Of a stretch of DNA of 64,000 nucleotides, positions 50,701-62,151 are shown piece by piece. Made by a program: the position numbers and the translations under genes. The stretch's first letter is position 1; every line of letters begins with the position of its first letter. Under the pieces are notes generated by a model, which searched no databases, was not told the origin of the DNA, and was given only the letters and a program-made list of their open reading frames with translations. Source of the stretch: Xanthoparmelia taractica (lineage: Eukaryota > Ascomycota > Lecanoromycetes > Lecanorales > Parmeliaceae); assembly GCA_033085395.1 (NCBI GenBank), contig JANQBS010000045.1, positions 1-64,000 of the forward strand, in the 5' to 3' direction.

Positions 50701-53055
50701 ACATTCCGGAGAGCTCTTAGCCTATTGCCAGCATATTTCCCGCTGAAGAGTCATCGCATTGCTAAGCCTATGGCTAATAGATTTTAGGCTTATTGCCAGC
50801 ATATCTCTCGATGGAGATTAACGCTTTTCTGGGCCTATCGCCAGCAGATCTCTCGCTGGAGAGTCACCGCATTGCTAGGCCTATGGCTAACACATTTTCA
50901 GATCTGATATCTGATGTCAGCATATTTCTCGCTGGAGATTAACGCATTTCTAGGCGTAGTGTCAATAAGATCTCTCGCTGGAGAGTCACCGCATTGCTAG
51001 GCCTATGGCTAACACATTTTCAGATCTGGTATCTGATGTCAGCATATTTCTCGCTGGAGATTAACGTATTTCTAGGCGTAGTGTCAATAAGATCTCTCGC
51101 TGGAGAGTCACCGCATTGCTAGGCCTGTGACTAACATATTTTTAGACCGATTGTTAGCATATTTCTCAAGGCCTATGACCAACGCATTTCAAGCACATTT
51201 CTCGCTAAAGATACACACATCTCTCGCTGAAGACGCATTACATTTTAAGACCTATAATTAACGCATTTTAAGCATATTTCTTTCTAAAGACACACATATC
51301 TCTCGTTAGAGATGTATCTTTTCTTAAGATCTATAATTAGCGTATTTTAAGCATATTTCTCTCTAAAGATATATATATCTCTCGTTAAAGACGTATTATA
51401 TTTTAAGATCTATAACTAATATAATTTAAGTATATTTCTTCTTGAAGATACATATTTCTCGCTAAAGATATATCTTTTCTTAAGGCCTATAATTAGCGTA
51501 CTTTAAGTATATTTCTTCTTAAAGACGTAGCACATCTCTTATTAGAGACGTATTACATTTTAAGATCTATAACTAGTATATTTCAAGCACGTTTCTCGCT
51601 AAAGATATATATATCTCTCGCTAAAAACACACATATCTCTCGCCGAAAACGCATTATATTTTAAGGCCTATAATTAACGCATTTTAAGTATATCTCTCGC
51701 TAAAGACGTATCTTTTCTTAAGATCTATAATTAGCGTATTTTAAGTACGTTTCTGGTTGAAGATATATATATCTCTCGCTAAAGACGTATTATATTTTAA
51801 GGTCTATAATTAACGCATTTCAAGCATATTTCTCGCTAAAGACATATATATCTTTCGCCGAAGACGCATTATATTTTAAGGCCTATAATTAACGCATTTT
51901 AAATATATTTCTCTTTAGAGAGATATTACATTTTAAGATCTATAATTAACGTATTTTAAATATATTTCTCTCTAAAGAGATATTATATTTTAAGGTCTAT
52001 AATTAACGTATTTTAAGTATATTTCTCGCTAAAGATATATATATCTCTCGCTAAAGACGTATTACATTTCAAGGCCTATAATTAATATATTTCAAGTATA
52101 TTTCTCTTTAAAGACACACATATCTCTCGCTAGAGACGTATTATATTTTAAAATCTATAATTAACGCATTTTAAGCTTATTTCTTTCTAAAGATATATAT
52201 ATCTCTTATTAGAGACGCATTATATTTTAAGATCTATAATTAACGTATTGTAAGTATATTTCTCTTTAAAGACGTAGTATATCTCTCGCTAAAGATTAAT
52301 ACTTTAAAATTAACGCATTTCGAGACCTTAGACTAGTATATCTTTCGCTGGAGATTAATACTTCAAAATTAACGTATTTCGAGACCTTCGATTAATATAT
52401 TCCTCGTTGGAGATCAACACTCCAAAATTAATATATTGCGAGGCCTTCGGCCAGCACATCTCTCGCTGGAGATCAATACTTCAAATTAACATATTTCAAG
52501 GCCTTCGGCCAGCACATCTCTCGCTGGAGATCAATACTTCAAATTAACATATTTCAAGGCCTTCGGCTAGCATATTCGTCGCTGGAGATTAACACTTTAA
52601 AATTAACGCATTTCTTAGTCTTAGATTAGTCGTTAATTAGCGCATCTCTCGTAGAGAGACATCGCGTTTTCGAGCCTATTATTAGCATATCTCTCGCTAG
52701 AGATTAACGCTATAAATAGATATATTTTTGAGTCTTTGGCTAGTAAATCTTCCGCAGGAGATTATCGTATTTTCAGGTCTATTTTATTAAATATATCTCT
52801 CGCTAAATATTGAGCTACAAATAGATATATTTCTAAGTCTTAAATTAACACATCTCTCGCTGGAAAGACACCCCATCTTCAAGTCTATAGCTATCGCATT
52901 TTCGAGCCTATTGCTAGCATATCTCTCGCTAAAAATTAACGCTACAAATAAGCACTTTTCTAGGCCTTTAGCTAGCATATTTCTCGATGAAGATTATCGC
53001 TCAAAATCGACGCATTTTCAGGCCTTTAACTAGTATATCTCTAATCGAGATCACA
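50700..53055 (+). repeat. Degenerate tandem array, about 60-bp monomer
   Basis: Dozens of imperfect copies of a monomer reading TCTCGCTGGAGATTAACGCATTTC(T/A)AGGCCTATGGCTAACACAT. Starts at 50847, 50969 and 51091 show an exact 122-base higher-order period made of two monomers, almost free of mutation. From about 51230 to 52330 the same monomers are full of C-to-T/G-to-A changes; from 52430 to 52580 they are cleaner again, with near-identical AGGCCTTCGGCCAGCACATC units. No ORF was found. Confidence 0.8.
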
Positions 53056-53060
53056 TTTCA

Positions 53061-53265
53061 AAGCCCACGAAGTCGTGGCAAGTACCTGATCGTCGCAAGT
53101 GGCGATTAAATGCCCACGATTAGAAGAGTCATTATTTGACTATCTTAATTAAGTCCACGAAGCCGTGGCAAGTACCTGCTTCCTCAGAAGAGTTATTATT
53201 TGACTATCTCAATCAAGCCCACGAAGCCGTGGCAAGTACCTGCTTCCTTAGAAGAGCTACATTTT
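53061..53265 (+). repeat. Hairpin-bearing tandem repeat
   Basis: Three units starting at 53061, 53151 and 53215 contain CCCACGAAG(T/C)CGTGGCAAGTACCTG; the core CCACGAAGCCGTGG can fold as a 5-bp stem with a 4-base loop. The last two also share CTTCCT(C/T)AGAAGAG and have a 64-base period. It directly follows the long array. Confidence 0.7.
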
Positions 53266-53690
53266 GGGTCCTCGTGTGGCCATCGTATCGGGATCCCGAG
53301 ACATATGACTAGCTGTCAATGTTGTTCACATTCACGCTGCAACTCCAGCGCTATACCTATAATCAACACACCTTCGACACCAGCCCTTCCTGCCCATCAG
53401 CGCTAGTGCTGTTAGTCTTATCTGCTTGCTATAGTCGATATCGTTAGAAGTTACCTTCGAGTTCTTCGATCTCTTTTAATAACGTCTTGGGCTGTTTGGG
53501 AGTTCTTCTAGCGCTGGGGAACCGGCCTAACTGTCTTACGTGCACTACTCAGGAGGTCTTAGCTGCCCCAGTGTTGAATATGCCCAATCATCTATCTACA
53601 TATCCGCTTGTGCATGCGTTGCTTTTGTATGGTCTCACTGTTTGCGAGCACTAACTCTCTTCTCTCGCTCCGCTCGATCTCATAGAAATA
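53266..53690. other. Island of normal composition
   Basis: About 425 bases without RIP-type bias between the repeat arrays and the next AT-rich block. The plus strand holds a short open stretch (53540-53782) that runs into the RIP-type sequence, so this may be the leader and start of the ORF of the element on the right. Confidence 0.4.
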
Positions 53691-54980
53691 AGTCTATAAT
53701 ATCGAAGATATTCTTTTTAGAGACTCTTAGCTCAAGCGTGATTAAGAAAATTAATATTAAGATCTTTAGTTATCGCGATTAAGTCTTAGAATTAAAAGAA
53801 CGCCTCGTTAAGTACAAATATAATCGATATAAGCAGTATCGAATATATAAGTCACGCTCTCGCCATCGTTATCGCTATTATTAATATTATTTATCTAAGC
53901 TTAATAATAATTTAGAGGAGAAAAATAATCTTAGAGTCTCTTTTATATATATTAAAGATACACGTTTCTTTCTTAATCTTTATAAACGCTATCGCGTTAT
54001 CGATATCAAGTATTTTAAATAAATCTTTTTTAAGATATTTAAATTTGAAAATCTTATTAAGCTAAGTCGAGAATACGTTAATCGCGCTAATATAAACGAT
54101 GCTTAGAAAGTCAATAAAATAATACATCTGCTATAGTGTTTCGAGGTGTATAGTTAAACTATATATCACTATATATATCTTATAATAACTATCCGCCTAT
54201 AGAAAACACTATTAGATTATTATTTTCGTCTAGCTAAGTTATTAGTCTTATATAAATTCGACTTTATTCGTAAATATCATGATACGTTTATAAATATATA
54301 TATCTTAAACGACTAGAACGATCTTATAGTCTAGATTATCGAGAATAGACGTTATAGCGATCTCCTACTACGTAAAATAACCGTCCTTATCGATATTAAG
54401 TAGAACTTAGATTCTACTCTTAAATTCTTCGCTATATATCGAAATTTTAATAAAAGACGATACTCACGCGAGTACTATTAATATATTTATATCTATCTTA
54501 ATTATTAGCTAAATTACTCAATAAATACGTATTATAAGATCAAAATCGAGATTTTAAGCATTAATCTCACCTCGCTTAATAATTAGATTTTTAAGTCTAA
54601 ATAACTCTCAACGTACTCGTAAATATCTATATTACTACTATATATAGTAAAAGAATTCTTATACGCACTATACGATTTATTAGATTTAGATCTAATTAAT
54701 TAAGATTCGCTACGAGTAAAAGATTAAAATCGTTAATTAAAGAATTATTTAGATCTTATATTCGTAAAGATTCTTTCGACTATTCTTCGAAAGAGAGTAA
54801 AAATCGAATATCGAGACTAAATTCTACGTTATCGCAATTATAATTATTAATTAATTTTCGTAGCACCTAATATATTAATAGCGAATCTTTAAAAATAGCT
54901 TTAGTATAATCGCTTAACCGAGATTAATTCTTAGACGAAGTAATAATTTATCTACTCGCCGTTAGAGCTAATCTTAAAAT
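53690..54980 (+). pseudogene. RIP-damaged first ORF, gag-like by position
   Basis: With stops ignored, one frame gives long basic/helical sequence (VLELKERLVKYKYNRYKQYR; RYRVIDIKYFK), but no domain can be named. It lies directly upstream of the reverse-transcriptase piece of the tyrosine-recombinase element, the position of a gag-like ORF. The assignment is positional only. Confidence 0.35.
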
Positions 54981-55118
54981 ATAATAATAATTAAAGACAT
55001 ATTTATAACCTCTTATTCTTATATGAAACCTTAGTTAATAATAATATATCTTAAGATTAAAGGGCTTTAAAATACACGATATATAATAACGTAGTAACCG
55101 CACTATTATAATAAGACT
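54981..55118 (+). pseudogene. DIRS-type reverse transcriptase, 5' piece
   Basis: The frame reads YETLVNNNIS, then ALKYTIYNNVVTALL, matching the SVNDGIS...TTYDDAV region that precedes motif A in reverse transcriptases of tyrosine-recombinase retroelements. It breaks at the LTR of the inserted gypsy element, and the reading resumes in phase at 62152 (FVKRDLKDIFRYI). Confidence 0.6.
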
Positions 55119-55123
55119 CTAAG
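55119..55123. repeat. Target-site duplication, left
   Basis: CTAAG directly before the 5' LTR, repeated at 62147-62151. Confidence 0.85.
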
Positions 55124-55283
55124 TGTCACGGTTTTTCTGTATGCCAAAGGCATTTCGGAAGATCGGGGAAGGAACGGGGAAGCTAGGCCAAATTTGTATT
55201 AGTTTCCCAGCAGATCTCCGCCACTGCGGCCCTTAGAATTCAATAGCTTTTTAACCATTAATCTCAGACTATTTTCCATAACA
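55124..55283 (+). repeat. 5' LTR
   Basis: 160 bp, from TGTCACGGTTTTTCTGTATG to CCATAACA. Of normal composition, in contrast to the AT-rich interior. Confidence 0.88.
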
Positions 55284-57469
55284 ATATAATAGTAACGCTT
55301 AATTTCGATGTCAACTGACTATCGAATCGATTAGAAGGAGTCCTTTATTATTATACCCCACTTATCGTTATCGAATTCATTAAATGAGTGAGCTATTAGA
55401 TTAGCAAGATCTTATTAGCTTCTTTGCCTATTAAAAGCCCCTTATTTTTACTTCTTTTGTTAATTAGCCTTATAACGCTAACTACTTTAGTAGATAGATA
55501 AATACTCGTCCTCGCATTTGATATCCAGAAATTCATTACCACTAGCCATAAATACGCTAATTTGATATCTAACGATACCAAGAAGATTTATAAGCATCTC
55601 ATATCCAACACTCTCAGGCCTATTAGATTAATATCTACTATTAATTCTATCGCTAATTTATTAAGAACGATTACTTATTTCTTAATTCAAGATCGTTAAC
55701 TATCTAACTAAGTCGTTGATAAACCTACTTTTCGTAAATCTATTCGACGTTTTAATTAAGTTACTTAGTCTCTTAGAAGCTTACTCTTTAATTCTTTTTC
55801 TACTAAAAATATATCTAATTCGTTATTAACTAGTAATAATTCTGGCGCTAATTCTACTAATATTAATATTGATAATCCTATTAATAATCCTGCTGATAAT
55901 TCTGTTAATAATAATCGTGATTCTTTATTAGATAAATCGTCTTCTCTATTATCGCCTTCACTAGAAAGTCATAAGAAATCAACGGCTACGGATACTACTA
56001 TCGATGATTCGAACTCTTTTCATCGTAGGCCATCAAGTTAAACTACATTTAAAATAACTATTAATTTCACAGCCCAATAACTGTAAGATATAATTAATAA
56101 TGCTATCAACTTCGTCGTTACAAATGCCATTAATAACTTATATTTATCTATCGAATCTAGGGGAGAATAAGGCCCGCTAGAAGAGTTAGGAGAACTCGAA
56201 TCGATTATAGTAGAAGCATCGAGTTCTAATAGCAAATGAAATGCTATAGAATTAAGCTATTTCGATTCTTTTTTAAATAAATCTTACGAAGAGAGTAAAA
56301 TTATAACTATAGAAAAGAACGTTTATTATCGTAATATAATTTTATTTATTGAAAGAATTTATAACTTGGCAGCTATAAAAGGAGAAGCTGTGGTTCGTAT
56401 TAATGTAAATACTTATTTTCGTAGTTCTACACTTGCTTGATATACCTTAGAGCTATCAAATCTAGAGCGAAGAGATCTTCGTATAGAAGATAATGAAGTG
56501 AAAGAGTAGTATAGAGCTCTTTCTACGAGATTCAAGGAACTACCGAAAGTAACACTCTCGAATCTTACTATAGAAAGATACACGTTAGTAGATACTCGTT
56601 CTTGACGAGAGCCTACTAGCTATGTGTAAGTAATAGTAAGGTATATAAAATTAGCTAATATTAATAACATTTAAAATCAGTTGATATTTGCCTATTAGGG
56701 AATTATACCGAAGTTACGTGTTTTTGTTGATCTATCAAATGCAGCTACCACTATTATAAGCTTTATTCAAATGCTTAACATAAAGAAAGTAGCTTAATTT
56801 AAGCTATATACTCGCTAATAACAATATTAAGTATTCGCTTAAAGGTCTTAGCAATAGCAAAATTAGTAGAATCAACGTGAGAATATCTATCGAAATATAT
56901 TAGGGAATACATTTTAGCAAGACCTTTCAAATTTAACTTTTAATTCAATTCGTTAAGGTCAGTAGAATTAATTTAATTCTATTTCTCAGCTATTTAAATA
57001 GCAGTAGTAATACGGGCAGCCGTATCGTTAGTAGTTATTATTTCGATCTTCTAACTCCTTTGATTAGAATACTTATCGCCCTTAGCAGTACGGCTATTAG
57101 TTAAATTCTCGCTACGATCTACGATTATAGTAAGGCACGAATCAAAGGTCTTTCGTGTAAGCCGAAGGGTAGCAAAACACGTTAGATTTAACGAATCGAC
57201 TGTTATAAACGAATTAATTCGATTAAGCAGATCGAAAATTCGAAAGCTTAAATAATCTCGAAAATCGTTAATAATTTTAGTAAAATTTTAGACCTAAGAC
57301 TATTACTTATTAAGCAGAAGCAATCACTAAAAATAAGTAAGAAAATCCTAGCTAAGCGAAAGAAAATACGCTTCAATAGAATACTAAAATTAATAACTAT
57401 TAGGAGCAATTAAAATATAATTTTAATGAATTAAATGATTAATATTATAATAATTCTTTTGCTGAATTT

Positions 57470-57560
57470 GTGGGCATTTAAACGTACTATAGGAATTGTG
57501 ATTTAGCTTTCTCTTCTAAGTCGAAATTGCATAAGTATTTACGAGTCAGATATTAGCCTT
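57470..57560 (+). pseudogene. Zinc-finger-like segment of the gypsy element
   Basis: RNCDLAFSSKSKLHKYLR reads like a C2H2-type finger found between gag and protease in some fungal gypsy elements. The first Cys of the expected C-x2-C is now Tyr (TAT for TGT), which fits a G-to-A change. Confidence 0.45.
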
Positions 57561-57589
57561 CTATTAAACCGCCGGCAAATACATAAATG

Positions 57590-58096
57590 AATATCGATGT
57601 CTTTGCCATGAAAATTATTCAATCAGACTCCAAGGATAAAGCTAAATTAGGCACTAGTTTTAGCTTTCGTGAGTGGAATTACGCTTATATTCCACTACGA
57701 TTTAGGTTAAATATAGCTAAGAATAAGAAAGAATATACTAATTTAGACACTAATGTAACATTGGTCGATAAGTAATGACTTTTGTCTCTACTGCCTAAGG
57801 TGGAAATCAAAAAGATATTATCTTCTCTGCGTGTCAAAGGGCTTGGTTCTATAATACATAATATCAATAAATATATGCTTATTTTAATATATCTTCTAGG
57901 TCTTAAAAGAGATAATAGCACGATCTTTACCTACATTATAAGAGAAATTCATTTAATTAATAGTTTAAAGGCAAATCTTTTAATGAGAAATAATATTATG
58001 AAATCGAAGAAAATTATTCTTAATGTAAGCAAAAACGAAGCACGTATTAATAGTTGTAATATTATTATTAAGATTATAACTTATAATATCGATTAA
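57590..58096 (+). pseudogene. Aspartic protease region of the gypsy element
   Basis: LDTNVTLVDK near 57742-57773 corresponds to the protease active site (D-T/S-G-x-x-x-T-L), with Gly changed to Asn. A stop follows at once, then an open frame of 104 codons (REIHLINSLKANLLMRNNIM) covers the second half of the protease fold. Confidence 0.6.
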
Positions 58097-58779
58097 TATA
58101 TAAAACGATTAATTCGAGTATAGAAAGCACTTATAATCGCCTCACGAGCTTAGTAAATCCTATCTATAATTACGCTCAAGAATCTATCTAATAGAGACTT
58201 TATCTTCGAACCTATAAAGTAGCACAATTTGACTATATATACTTATATAATTAATGTTAACATTATTGATATAATTATTAAAAACGAGACTAATTATGCT
58301 ATGTAAATTCTTAAGAAATTGCACTTAAGAATACTATAGAAAGTCGACTACGAAAACGTCTTCTTTGCTATAGAAATATCTTCCTCGAATTAAGTGAAGA
58401 AAGTAATTACTTTCGCCGCTATTATAACGATAAATTTAGCTAATAATTTCTTATCTTTGATTAATTATATTTCGATTAATATCTCTACATAAATAACGAA
58501 ATTAAAGCTTTCTAATAATATAATGATCTATAGAAATAAAGAAGAAAGATAGCAATTATCTGACCTAGTTAATAAGTTTCCGTCTCTATGAAAGAATAAA
58601 GGTTTTATTAAAGTGCTATAGAATAAATAAATAAAGCTTTCTCTACGAGATAATTGGTAGTTAAGACTATCTAGTAGTAAGAGAGCGAAGGTCTATTCTC
58701 TTAGACTAATAGATAAGGTAATAATTAATAAAATCTTTGATGCTCTTTAATAGTAAGGGCGTCTAAAGTATATTAAGTA

Positions 58780-59300
58780 ATCAACTCCGTTTAGCTATCT
58801 TATTTTCGTTATTTGAAAAACTTTATTAAACGGTGAAAGAAAAGGTAGGGCTATGATTGATATTCGAGGCCTAAACGATCTCATTATATTAGACGTTTAT
58901 CTTATATCTCTTTAATTAAATATTATCTCAAAATTGCTTGGCTATACATATTTGATAGTACTAAATGTAGTATTATTCTTCTATTAATGGCTTATACATC
59001 TCGACTTTCGATATATGCTTATAATAGTTACTCACCGCGAGTAAGAGACATTCGACGTTTTAATTATAGGCTATATAAACTTAATTGTCTATGTATAAAG
59101 AAGAATTAATTATATTCTAAGAGCTCTTAAGAACTTCGCACAAGTCTATATTAATAATATTATCGTTGATTCTAAAAGTTTCTCTAAGCACCTCTATCAC
59201 TTAAGAAGGCTTTTTTAACTCTTAGTTAAGTATAATATTTCAATCATCCCTAAAAAAACCTTTCTAAGATATTTAAATATTAATCTACTTGATTAATATA
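58780..59300 (+). pseudogene. Reverse transcriptase of the gypsy element
   Basis: KGRAMIDIRGLNDLI at 58840-58890 matches the region before and at motif A's (V/I)DIRGLN. YINNIIVDS near 59150 stands where the YVDDI catalytic box should be, with both Asp now Asn (GAT/GAC to AAT). Several TAA/TAG codons interrupt the domain. Confidence 0.65.
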
Positions 59301-59779
59301 TTAATTCTTTAAGAATAATTACTATAGATAATAAACTTAAAGCGATTATTAAGTTAAACTATCTCGTAACTCTTAAAGATTTAGAGCATTACCTTAATCT
59401 AATAGGCTATCTTCATAGCTTAATTTATTACTATACATAGCTTATAGAATCTTTATAGAATCTCAAGACAAGGCTTTTAAAAGAAGCTTCGTCGAAAGGT
59501 AATCCCCGTTATATTTATTCTTTACGCTTTAAATTGCCTCTATTAACTAAGCTAGAATAAGTAAGTTTTAATAGTCTATAAGTAATATTATCTCGATCTT
59601 CTGTGCTTATTTATTACGATCTTAATAAATTAATTTGAATAGATTTAAATACTTCAAAAGAATTCGATTTTGAAGTATAGGTTTTTTATATTAAGGATGG
59701 AGAACTCAATTCTAACTCGAATAAATAGCCTCCCCGCACTGCAATTCAAACGATTATATTTTTTTCTCGAGGCCTAACT

Positions 59780-60110
59780 CAAGTTAAGAAGAACTATTAG
59801 TCAACAGAGCTAGAAGTAGCAGGCTTCGTCTGGGTACTTAAGAAAATAAGATATCTAATAGACTCTTCGAAGTATACTACTATTATTTAGATAGATTATT
59901 CTATCATTCTAGACATTATAAGATAATTATTGATTATCTTAAAAAATTCTATTATGAGAATAAACGTTCATCTTATTAGAGCTTTTCAATTTCTTAGATA
60001 ATTTTACCTCGATATTCGATATAAGCCTAAAAAAGAATATATCGTCTCAGATACGCTTTCAAGACTTACGAGTGCTGATAGCAACAATATACTTCTTTCT
60101 AATAAGCATA
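59780..60110 (+). pseudogene. RNase H region of the gypsy element
   Basis: STELEVAGFVWVLKKIRYLI carries the Glu of the RNase H helix; KPKKEYIVSDTLSRL carries the closing Asp (D-x-LSRL). Frame and order follow the reverse transcriptase. Confidence 0.65.
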
Positions 60111-60329
60111 ATAAGCTAAATACTCTCTTTACTACTACGCTTATAGAAATAAGTTCTATATTTCTTAAAGGCCTCGAAAACGACTATAAGATAGACTTAT
60201 TCTATATTAGAATCTTCGTCTTAATAGCTAAGAATAAGAATATCAACGAGAACGTTATCGATCTTTCTTTCGTTCGTGATAGATATATAGAAGACACTGT
60301 ATAGAAGTATCAAAATCTTTTCTTTCATA

Positions 60330-61400
60330 TTAACAAGCTCACCGGCGTGCAGCGCCTTTATATACCCCAAAGTATAATCAAAACCGTTCTTGAAATAGCT
60401 TATAAAGATAATTATTTGAGATTTGAGAGATCTTATAAGAGAATTTCGAATACCTAATATATACATAAATTGATCAAATATCTCCGACAGTACATTAGAT
60501 TCTACCCTCAATGCCTTATTCTCCAGACACGTCGACATCGCCCATATGGCTCCCTACAGCCAATCGAGTCACCGCCAGTGTTATTTCATACACTCACTCT
60601 GGATTTTATTCTAGTACTTTTAAAATCAGTAAATAAGAAGTTCGATATTATTCTTTCTATGATAGATAAGTTCACAAAAAAAGTAACTTTCGTGCCTGAG
60701 AAAAAGAACTACTCTATCGTCCAATAGGCTACTGCATTACTTAACAGGCTTGATATTATAAACTAAGGAATCTCAAGGGTTTTGCTTACGAATCGTGACA
60801 GAAAGTTTCTTTCTGAGCTTTAATCGGAGCTCTTCAAGAAGCTCGAAGTGAACTTGCTTTATTTAACTACTTATTATTCTTAGACGAATAAAAGTAGCGA
60901 GAGAACTAATCAAACAGCGGAGATAGCACTATAATTCTATCTACATATTATATAGAATCCCGCTCTCTAGCCGTTAGTTCTTCCACGAATACAAGCTCTA
61001 CTTAATAACTCGATCTTAACTACGATTAATAAAACTCTCAACGAACTAGCTTACGAATTTTAATTTAATAGGCCACTTGATCTGCTCAGAGAAGTTACTA
61101 CATCTCTATTACAGTCTGTCGTTGCCCGTATTTAGATAGCTAATGTTATCTCGTTTACTCAAATAAATCAAAAATATCACTATAATAGAAAGCATTAATT
61201 AATGTTTCTCAAGTAGGGCGATTAGACTTATTTACGACTACATAAGGGCTATTTCATTTCTATCACTGCTGCTATTATCATCAAGCTATTTTAGTAGTAT
61301 ATCGGCCCATTCGAAATACTATAGAAGATCGGCAAATAGGTCTACAAATTAGCTATCCCAGGGCATTAAAATATATATCCAGTCTTTAGCATTGTTTAAT
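60330..61400 (+). pseudogene. Integrase of the gypsy element
   Basis: Reads through the zinc-binding part (KYLRQYIRFYPQCLILQTRR) and the core: LTLDFILVL with the first Asp, LTNRDRKFLSEL with the second, and TNKSSERTNQTAE with the catalytic Glu. It is interrupted by TAA/TAG. The longest open piece, 60470-60727, is a pure remnant of this domain. Confidence 0.7.
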
Positions 61401-61484
61401 TAGAGCCTACCTCTACTCCTGACTCTAACTCGTATAATTATTCTATTTCTAACCAGCTAGATAATATGTATATAAAAGAAGATA

Positions 61485-61660
61485 TTAATAAGTATAAATT
61501 CTGGGAAGTAGAGCGAATTCTCAATAAGCGAGTTATTCGAAAAGATAGAGACTTTGCCACGTAGTATCTCATTAGATAGTTAAGATACGGGCCTAAATAT
61601 AATTAGTGATATAACGCCAGAGATCTCACCAACTCCGATAACTTAGTACGGCAATATAAG
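61485..61660 (+). pseudogene. C-terminal chromodomain of the gypsy element
   Basis: KFWEVERILNKRVIRKDRDF, then YLIR-LRYGPKYN and YNARDLTNSDNLV, match the chromodomain layout (EVE-IL, YLVRWKGYGP, W-N--DL--A-ELV). The two expected Trp positions of the cage are now TAG, as in TGG-to-TAG change. Chromodomains steer integration to heterochromatin in chromoviruses. Confidence 0.65.
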
Positions 61661-61986
61661 AATGCAATCGCTACTGCTAATATCGTTTGAATTACGATAT
61701 CTTCGTAAGCCTAAAAAACACACTTAATATTATAGCAAATACTATATTCTCATGGCACTCGCATTACATCTACTTACCTCATCGCTATATTTAAACAACT
61801 CAACGAGTATTACTAACCGAGAATTATTCTCCTCTACTCGATAGCGTTTATATAATTATTGAAGAGAGATATTAATCAATAATTGTGTTATTATTGTTGT
61901 ATATTCTAACTACTTCTACACTATATACTTTCAGCGATATCTAAGCAAGCGAAATCGCTTGTTTTTTTCTTGTTGTTGTGAGATAT

Positions 61987-62146
61987 TGTCACGGTTTTTC
62001 TATATGCCAAAGGCATTTCGAAAGATTGGGGAAGGAACGGGGAAGCTAGGCCAAATTTGTATTAGTTTCCCAGCAGATCTCCGCCACTGCGGCCCTTAGA
62101 ATTCAATAGCTTTTCAACCATTAATCCCAGACTATTTTCCATGACA
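61987..62146 (+). repeat. 3' LTR
   Basis: 160 bp, from TGTCACGGTTTTTCTATATG to CCATGACA; differs from the 5' LTR at six positions, all transitions. A T-rich run (CTTGTTTTTTTCTTGTTGTTG) lies just upstream in place of a purine tract. Confidence 0.88.
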
Positions 62147-62151
62147 CTAAG
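62147..62151. repeat. Target-site duplication, right
   Basis: CTAAG directly after the 3' LTR, matching 55119-55123. Confidence 0.85.

Larger units (their letters stand above)
55124..62146 (+). mobile_element. Ty3/gypsy LTR retrotransposon, RIP-damaged
   Basis: A complete structure of 7023 bp: two 160-bp LTRs (TGTCACGG...TAACA/TGACA), a CTAAG target duplication, and internal sequence with protease, reverse transcriptase, RNase H, integrase and chromodomain in gypsy order on the plus strand. The inside is AT-rich with many stop codons, yet still readable in pieces, so it is less damaged than the flanking debris. The LTRs differ at six positions, all transitions. It is inserted in the reverse transcriptase of a DIRS-type element. 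It cannot move on its own. Confidence 0.88.

Noticed and set aside
50700..53055. CRISPR-like array
   Set aside because: Units are contiguous degenerate monomers without unique spacers and lie in a eukaryotic transposon block.
55396..56235. Minus-strand ORFs inside the gypsy element
   Set aside because: Antisense readings of RIP-mutated gag/leader sequence.
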